Source: Clostridiales bacterium
Lineage (GTDB): Bacteria; Bacillota; Clostridia; Oscillospirales; Oscillospiraceae
Length of the DNA stretch: 26,631 nt
Direction of reading: 5' to 3'
Assembly (NCBI GenBank): GCA_004557735.1
Contig: SFFV01000029.1
Span: 1 to 26,631, forward strand
Shown: positions 23,340 to 26,631 of the stretch, one piece after another
How positions within the stretch are numbered: position 1 is the first letter of the stretch
Layout of the letters: each line of letters starts with the position of its first letter
Position numbers and translations under genes: made by a program
The notes under the pieces: model-generated
What the model was told of the DNA's origin: nothing
Seen by the model: only the letters and a program-made list of their open reading frames with translations
Databases searched by the model: none

Positions 23340-23999
23340 TCATTTGGCGGAGGCGGCTTCGATCTCGGCCTCGACCTGCTCGGCGGTCATAACGCGGCCG
23401 AACATTTCCGCCCAGAGATCGAACATGGCGCTGTTCCAGTCGTCCGCCGTGCGGCCGCAGTGGTCGTAGGAGCTGATACAGTCGGCGACGGCAACGACAT
23501 TGTAGTCTTTGTGGTACGCCTCGCGGATGGTGCTGTCCACGCACCAGTTTGTCACGGTGCCGCAGATGATCAATGTGCGGACGCGCTTCTTCTTCAGCCA
23601 TGTTTCAAGCTCCGTGTGGGAGAGGCAGGAGTAGGTGTACTTCAAAAACACGGTGTCCCCCTCGACCGGCGCGAGCGCCGGATCGATCTGGCACTCGGGG
23701 GAGCCGGGCTTGAATTTAAACTCGCCGTTTTCGCCGAGAAGGCCGCGCTGCTTGTTGCGGAACCAGTAATGATCGTTGTGAAAATCCGTGTCCTGCGAGA
23801 AGATGGACATAAACACGGGGATACCCTTCTCGTTGCAGAACTTTTTGAGACCGGCGACAGCGGAAAGCTGCTCTCCGGATTGGGGGGTGAAGAGCGGGCC
23901 GTCGGGCTGCGTGAAGCCCGTCTGCATGTCAATAATCAGAAGGGCGGTTTCCTCCGGGCGGATCGTAAAAGGGGCGTCCCACTCCCAGTATCTTTTCAT
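23340..23999 (-). CDS. Isochorismatase-family cysteine hydrolase
   Basis: A 219-residue enzyme of the isochorismatase-like hydrolase superfamily (nicotinamidase, N-carbamoylsarcosine amidase, ureidoacrylate hydrolase). The apparent catalytic triad is present: D24 in LLIIDMQTGF, K120 in VFLKYTYS, and C153 in GTVTNWCVDSTIREA, followed by VVAVADCISSYDH. Cys hydrolases of this group cleave amide or carbamoyl bonds of small molecules in the cytoplasm. The substrate is unknown; the neighbouring NCS1 permease points to a nitrogen compound such as a pyrimidine- or hydantoin-derived amide, which is inference. GGAGG lies 9 bases before the ATG. It is 57 bases downstream of the MerR-hydrolase fusion and probably in the same operon. 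Confidence 0.92.
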   Translation of the reverse strand: MKRYWEWDAPFTIRPEETALLIIDMQTGFTQPDGPLFTPQSGEQLSAVAGLKKFCNEKGIPVFMSIFSQDTDFHNDHYWFRNKQRGLLGENGEFKFKPGSPECQIDPALAPVEGDTVFLKYTYSCLSHTELETWLKKKRVRTLIICGTVTNWCVDSTIREAYHKDYNVVAVADCISSYDHCGRTADDWNSAMFDLWAEMFGRVMTAEQVEAEIEAASAK

Positions 24000-24056
24000 G
24001 ATGCTTTTCCTCCGTTATCTTTCGGTTTGCAGGAACAGGCAAGTAAGGCCGTGTGT

Positions 24057-24965
24057 TCATTCCTGCTGCAGCAGATTTTCCAAAATCGTTTCGCACGGAT
24101 AAAAATCAATGTTGTAGTTGATCGCGAGCAGCTTCATGCCCTGCCGGTGCTCCGCCTCGGTGGTGGAGTTTACGCCGTCGTCCGCGACGGCGACGCGGTA
24201 GCCGCGGTAAAACGCTTCGATCGCGGTCTGCGCCACGCAAACGTCCGAGCGCCAGCCCGTCATTATGACGGTGTTGATCTGCATCTGGCGGAGCGTTTTG
24301 TCCAGCGTCGTGTTAACGAAACCGTTGAACCGGTTTTTGTATACAACGCTGTCGCCCGGCGCGGGCTTTACCTCGTCGATGATCTGCACGCCATAGGACC
24401 CGGCCATCATATGATTGTTCCAGAGCTGCAGCTCCGGATCGTTCTTATAATGCCGGTCGCAGACATAAATGACCGGAACGCCCATCCGCCGCGCCTTGGC
24501 AAAGAGCTTCCTGAGCTGCGGGAGAATGAGATGGATACGCCCGCAGGCGAGAGCGCCGCCCTCCAGTATGTCGTTTTGAAGATCGGTCGCGACGATGGCC
24601 GGGCGGCACACGTCCGGCGCGGCGGAGAGCGCCGCGGCGTCGATATCCTCCGGGAGGACGGACTGCAAAAGCATCTGCGCGCGCTTGTATTCCTCCAGTA
24701 CGCGGTCCACCTCCGCCTGCTGGCGGATCAGGGCCGTCTGTATTTCTTCGGCGGGCGCGTCGAGCAGCACGGCGATGTCCGTCAGGGGGAATTTCATTTC
24801 GCGGAAATAGCGGATCTGCTGCAAACGCGCGATGTCCGATTCCGAATACATCCGGTAACCGGCGCCGCTGCGTTCGGGCTCCGGCATGAGACCGCAGCTT
24901 TCGTAGTGCCGGATGGCTTTCACGCTCAGCCCCGTGAGGGAAGCTGCTTTCTTAATGGTTATCAT
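24057..24965 (-). CDS. MerR-family regulator fused to an isochorismatase-type cysteine hydrolase domain
   Basis: A 302-residue two-part protein. Residues 1 to about 70 are a MerR DNA-binding domain (TIKKAASLTGLSVKAIRHYE, then GYRMYSESDIARLQQIRYFR and KFPLTDIAVLLD), and 72-104 form the usual dimerisation coiled coil. Where most MerR proteins have a small ligand-binding domain, residues about 120-300 are a complete isochorismatase-like hydrolase with the triad residues D128 (IVATDLQND), K210 (VVYKNRFNGF) and C243 (GWRSDVCVAQTAIEA). It may bind the cluster's substrate and also cleave it, making a self-resetting sensor; that is inference. The start at 24965 has AAAGGAG 10 bases upstream. The domains lie in one uninterrupted frame, so it is not an assembly artefact visible here. 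Confidence 0.93.
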   Translation of the reverse strand: MITIKKAASLTGLSVKAIRHYESCGLMPEPERSGAGYRMYSESDIARLQQIRYFREMKFPLTDIAVLLDAPAEEIQTALIRQQAEVDRVLEEYKRAQMLLQSVLPEDIDAAALSAAPDVCRPAIVATDLQNDILEGGALACGRIHLILPQLRKLFAKARRMGVPVIYVCDRHYKNDPELQLWNNHMMAGSYGVQIIDEVKPAPGDSVVYKNRFNGFVNTTLDKTLRQMQINTVIMTGWRSDVCVAQTAIEAFYRGYRVAVADDGVNSTTEAEHRQGMKLLAINYNIDFYPCETILENLLQQE

Positions 24966-25003
24966 GCAGCGCCGCTCCTTTCCGTGCAGATGGAGTACTC
25001 AAA

Positions 25004-25029
25004 CGGGAGCATCCCAAAGAATGCTCCCG
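25004..25029 (-). terminator. Hairpin between the permease and MerR-hydrolase genes
   Basis: CGGGAGCAT pairs with ATGCTCCCG around an 8-base loop; on the minus strand it is followed by only TTTGAG. It may be a weak terminator or attenuator that lowers readthrough from the permease gene, or an mRNA end stabiliser. An 8-base palindrome GAGTACTC (24993-25000) follows and could be part of a regulator site. Confidence 0.5.
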
Positions 25030-25062
25030 CGGGAGGCACGGCCCGCCGTGGGGCCAATGGTT

Positions 25063-26313
25063 TTACTGCTTCCTACCGACTTTGTTGAAGATGACCTTTA
25101 CGACGAAAGCCACGATGACGCAGTTGACGGAGGGCAGGAAGAAGTTGATATAGGTGCTGGCAAAGCCGAGGATCCAGGCGGCGAAGCCGCCGATGTCCGC
25201 CTGCGGCAGAGACTCGAGATCCGTGTAGCCCTTGCGGTATTTTGTGAGATAGTCCGCGAGAACAATGCCCACAATGGGAGGCACGGTGGCGGAGAGGAAG
25301 TTGATGTAGCTGCCGAAGAGGTTGTAGAAGCCGATGCAGCCGAGAATGGTGCCGAGCAGGCCGAACACGAGCGTCAGCTTGTTGCGGGGGACCTTGATGA
25401 CGGAGCTCAGGCTCATGGAGCCGGAGTAGACGCAGCCCTGCGCGGTGGACCAGATGTTAAGCACCATGACGAGGAAGGCGGGCGCGAGCAGACCCTGCAG
25501 CGCGAGAACGCCCATGATGTCGGGATCGTTGTAAACAACGGAGCCGATGGCGCCGAAGAACACCATGAAGGAGTTGCCGACCATGATGGTGATGATCATC
25601 GCGACGATGGAGGACTTTGCGTTTTTGGCGAAGCGCATGATGTCGGGCGTGAACATGACCGAGCCGACGGCGTAGGAACCGACGCCGAGAGAGACGGCCT
25701 TTGCGAAGGAAAGGGTGTCTTCCTTGACGATGGCGTTGATGCCGGCGACGCCGCCGATGTCGCGGAACGCCTTGATGATGGAGATGAAGCCGAAGATGAG
25801 GATGATGGGCACGGCGATGTTGGCGAGAGTGTTCATCCACTTGGTGCCCTTGGAGGCGGTGATCGTCATGCCGATGCCGGCGAGAATGCAGACAACGATC
25901 GTCGGCATCCAGGAGAACAGACGGTGCGCGGAGTCGCCGATGAGGTAAGCGTCGATGGAGAACCAGCCGATGGTCGTGACGGCCACGATCAGCACCGGGA
26001 CCCAGGTGCCGACCTTGCCGAAGCTGTAGCGGGCCATCAGGCCGAAGCTCAGGCCGCTCTTGGCGGCGATGACGCCCATGATGCAGGAGAGAACCGTGAG
26101 GATGGCGCTGGAGACCAGAACGGCCCAGACCATATGGTTGAAGGAAAGACCGACGCCGATCGAGCTGCCGGCCTGCATGCTCGTGACGACGAACACATAA
26201 CCCAGAGAGATGACCAGCACGGAAAGAAAGGACTTGCGTGCGGCCGAAGGGACGGCAGTCTTACTGTATTCATCCGCAGCGGTTTCTACAGTAACATTCT
26301 TTTTTTCTTCCAT
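25063..26313 (-). CDS. NCS1-family cytosine/purine/hydantoin-type permease (CodB-like)
   Basis: A 416-residue membrane protein with about twelve hydrophobic helices. The N-terminal cytoplasmic tail (about 1-30) is followed by QAGSSIGVGLSFNHMVWAVL, then GLSFGLMARYSFGKVGTWVPVLI and TTIGWFSIDAYLIG, which are characteristic of CodB-like nucleobase:cation symporters. A later VGSVMFTPDIMRFAK matches the NCS1 helix 6 region (TPDI.RFA). It imports a cytosine-, purine-, hydantoin- or allantoin-like compound; the exact substrate is unknown. The ATG at 26313 (MEEKKN) follows AAAGGGG; an ATG 7 codons earlier has no RBS. It is the first gene of the cluster with the MerR-hydrolase fusion and the cysteine hydrolase. 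Confidence 0.92.
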   Translation of the reverse strand: MEEKKNVTVETAADEYSKTAVPSAARKSFLSVLVISLGYVFVVTSMQAGSSIGVGLSFNHMVWAVLVSSAILTVLSCIMGVIAAKSGLSFGLMARYSFGKVGTWVPVLIVAVTTIGWFSIDAYLIGDSAHRLFSWMPTIVVCILAGIGMTITASKGTKWMNTLANIAVPIILIFGFISIIKAFRDIGGVAGINAIVKEDTLSFAKAVSLGVGSYAVGSVMFTPDIMRFAKNAKSSIVAMIITIMVGNSFMVFFGAIGSVVYNDPDIMGVLALQGLLAPAFLVMVLNIWSTAQGCVYSGSMSLSSVIKVPRNKLTLVFGLLGTILGCIGFYNLFGSYINFLSATVPPIVGIVLADYLTKYRKGYTDLESLPQADIGGFAAWILGFASTYINFFLPSVNCVIVAFVVKVIFNKVGRKQ

Positions 26314-26631
26314 GGCGAAGATAACCCCTTTCATTTCGTTCAGCTGTGCTTTTGTGCCGAAAAACCCGGGCCCGGGCTCCCGTTTATCAACACTTCATGG
26401 CTGACAGTTCGCATGATAGGCGTGATCATAACAAAATGCAAATACAAAACCTTCCCCCAAGGGGATACTTTACCACAGACGGCGATAATGCGCTATGGAT
26501 AACTCCATAAAAACGGCGGCTTTTTCTTTTCGTGTAGGGTTTACAATGATGTGTGACAAAAGATAAAAAAAGAATAGCGAATAGAAAGAACCTGTGTTAG
26601 GGTTGAGTTGCTCAGACAAAACCGAAAGGCA
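26314..26631. other. Upstream region of the permease gene and window end
   Basis: No gene was found in these 318 bases on either strand. CCCGGGCCCGGG at 26365-26376 is a 12-bp perfect palindrome followed by TTTTT on the minus strand, about 50 bases before the permease start; it could attenuate the permease transcript. No convincing sigma-A promoter for the permease was found, although TATGAT occurs on the minus strand near 26425-26432 without a matching -35 box. The last 100 bases are AT-rich and contain no feature that I can support. Confidence 0.4.

Noticed and set aside
24913..26502. 529-codon plus-strand frame with a His/Asp/Glu-rich translation opposite the permease
   Set aside because: The apparent acidic repeat protein is the reverse reading of hydrophobic permease helices; no RBS or family match.

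Overview
The window looks like the chromosome of a GC-rich, Gram-positive member of the Clostridia, of the Oscillospiraceae/Ruminococcaceae kind. Support comes from strong AGGAGG-type ribosome binding sites, a Phe T-box leader in front of pheST, a perfect CIRCE operator in front of groESL, an ireB (DUF965) gene, an ECF sigma factor paired with an RsgI-like anti-sigma protein, and CCA ends encoded in the tRNA genes. The taxon is inferred from gene content only; no database comparison was possible.

Layout. 1-2130 is an AT-richer accessory stretch: the end of an unidentified gene, a small DUF6061-like gene typical of integrative elements, and an ArsR regulator translationally coupled to two half-size chromate transporters. 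Then come an EamA exporter (minus; possibly leaderless mRNA) and an unusual nucleotidyltransferase-like/GNAT fusion (plus). 4430-5401 is a gene graveyard: an Ldh-family dehydrogenase with a frameshift and a large internal deletion, preceded by a stump of a LysR regulator. Next are tRNA-Leu(CAG), an AraC/GyrI-like regulator, a DegV fatty-acid-binding protein and the sigma/anti-sigma pair. 10164-12738 is a minus-strand operon nnrD - lipoprotein - alr, whose promoter lies back to back with that of the T-box/pheS/pheT operon. ireB, a HEAT-like 'SufBD' small protein and tRNA-Thr(CGT) follow. The last third is all on the minus strand: an intact Ldh-family dehydrogenase, ogt, groEL, groES, an RlmL-type RNA methyltransferase, and a three-gene cluster of NCS1 permease, MerR-isochorismatase fusion and stand-alone isochorismatase-type cysteine hydrolase.

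Most striking are the last cluster and the NTase-GNAT fusion. In the cluster, a MerR DNA-binding domain is joined to a cysteine hydrolase domain that keeps its apparent Asp-Lys-Cys triad, beside a second hydrolase and a nucleobase/hydantoin-type permease. It reads like a self-contained uptake, sensing and hydrolysis module for a small amide or carbamoyl compound. The lipoprotein between nnrD and alr sits in the position of B. subtilis YdcC and C. difficile GerS and is a candidate sporulation/germination lipoprotein.

Promoters and terminators were read by eye from consensus matches and spacing. Start codons were chosen by ribosome binding site and family N-terminus.
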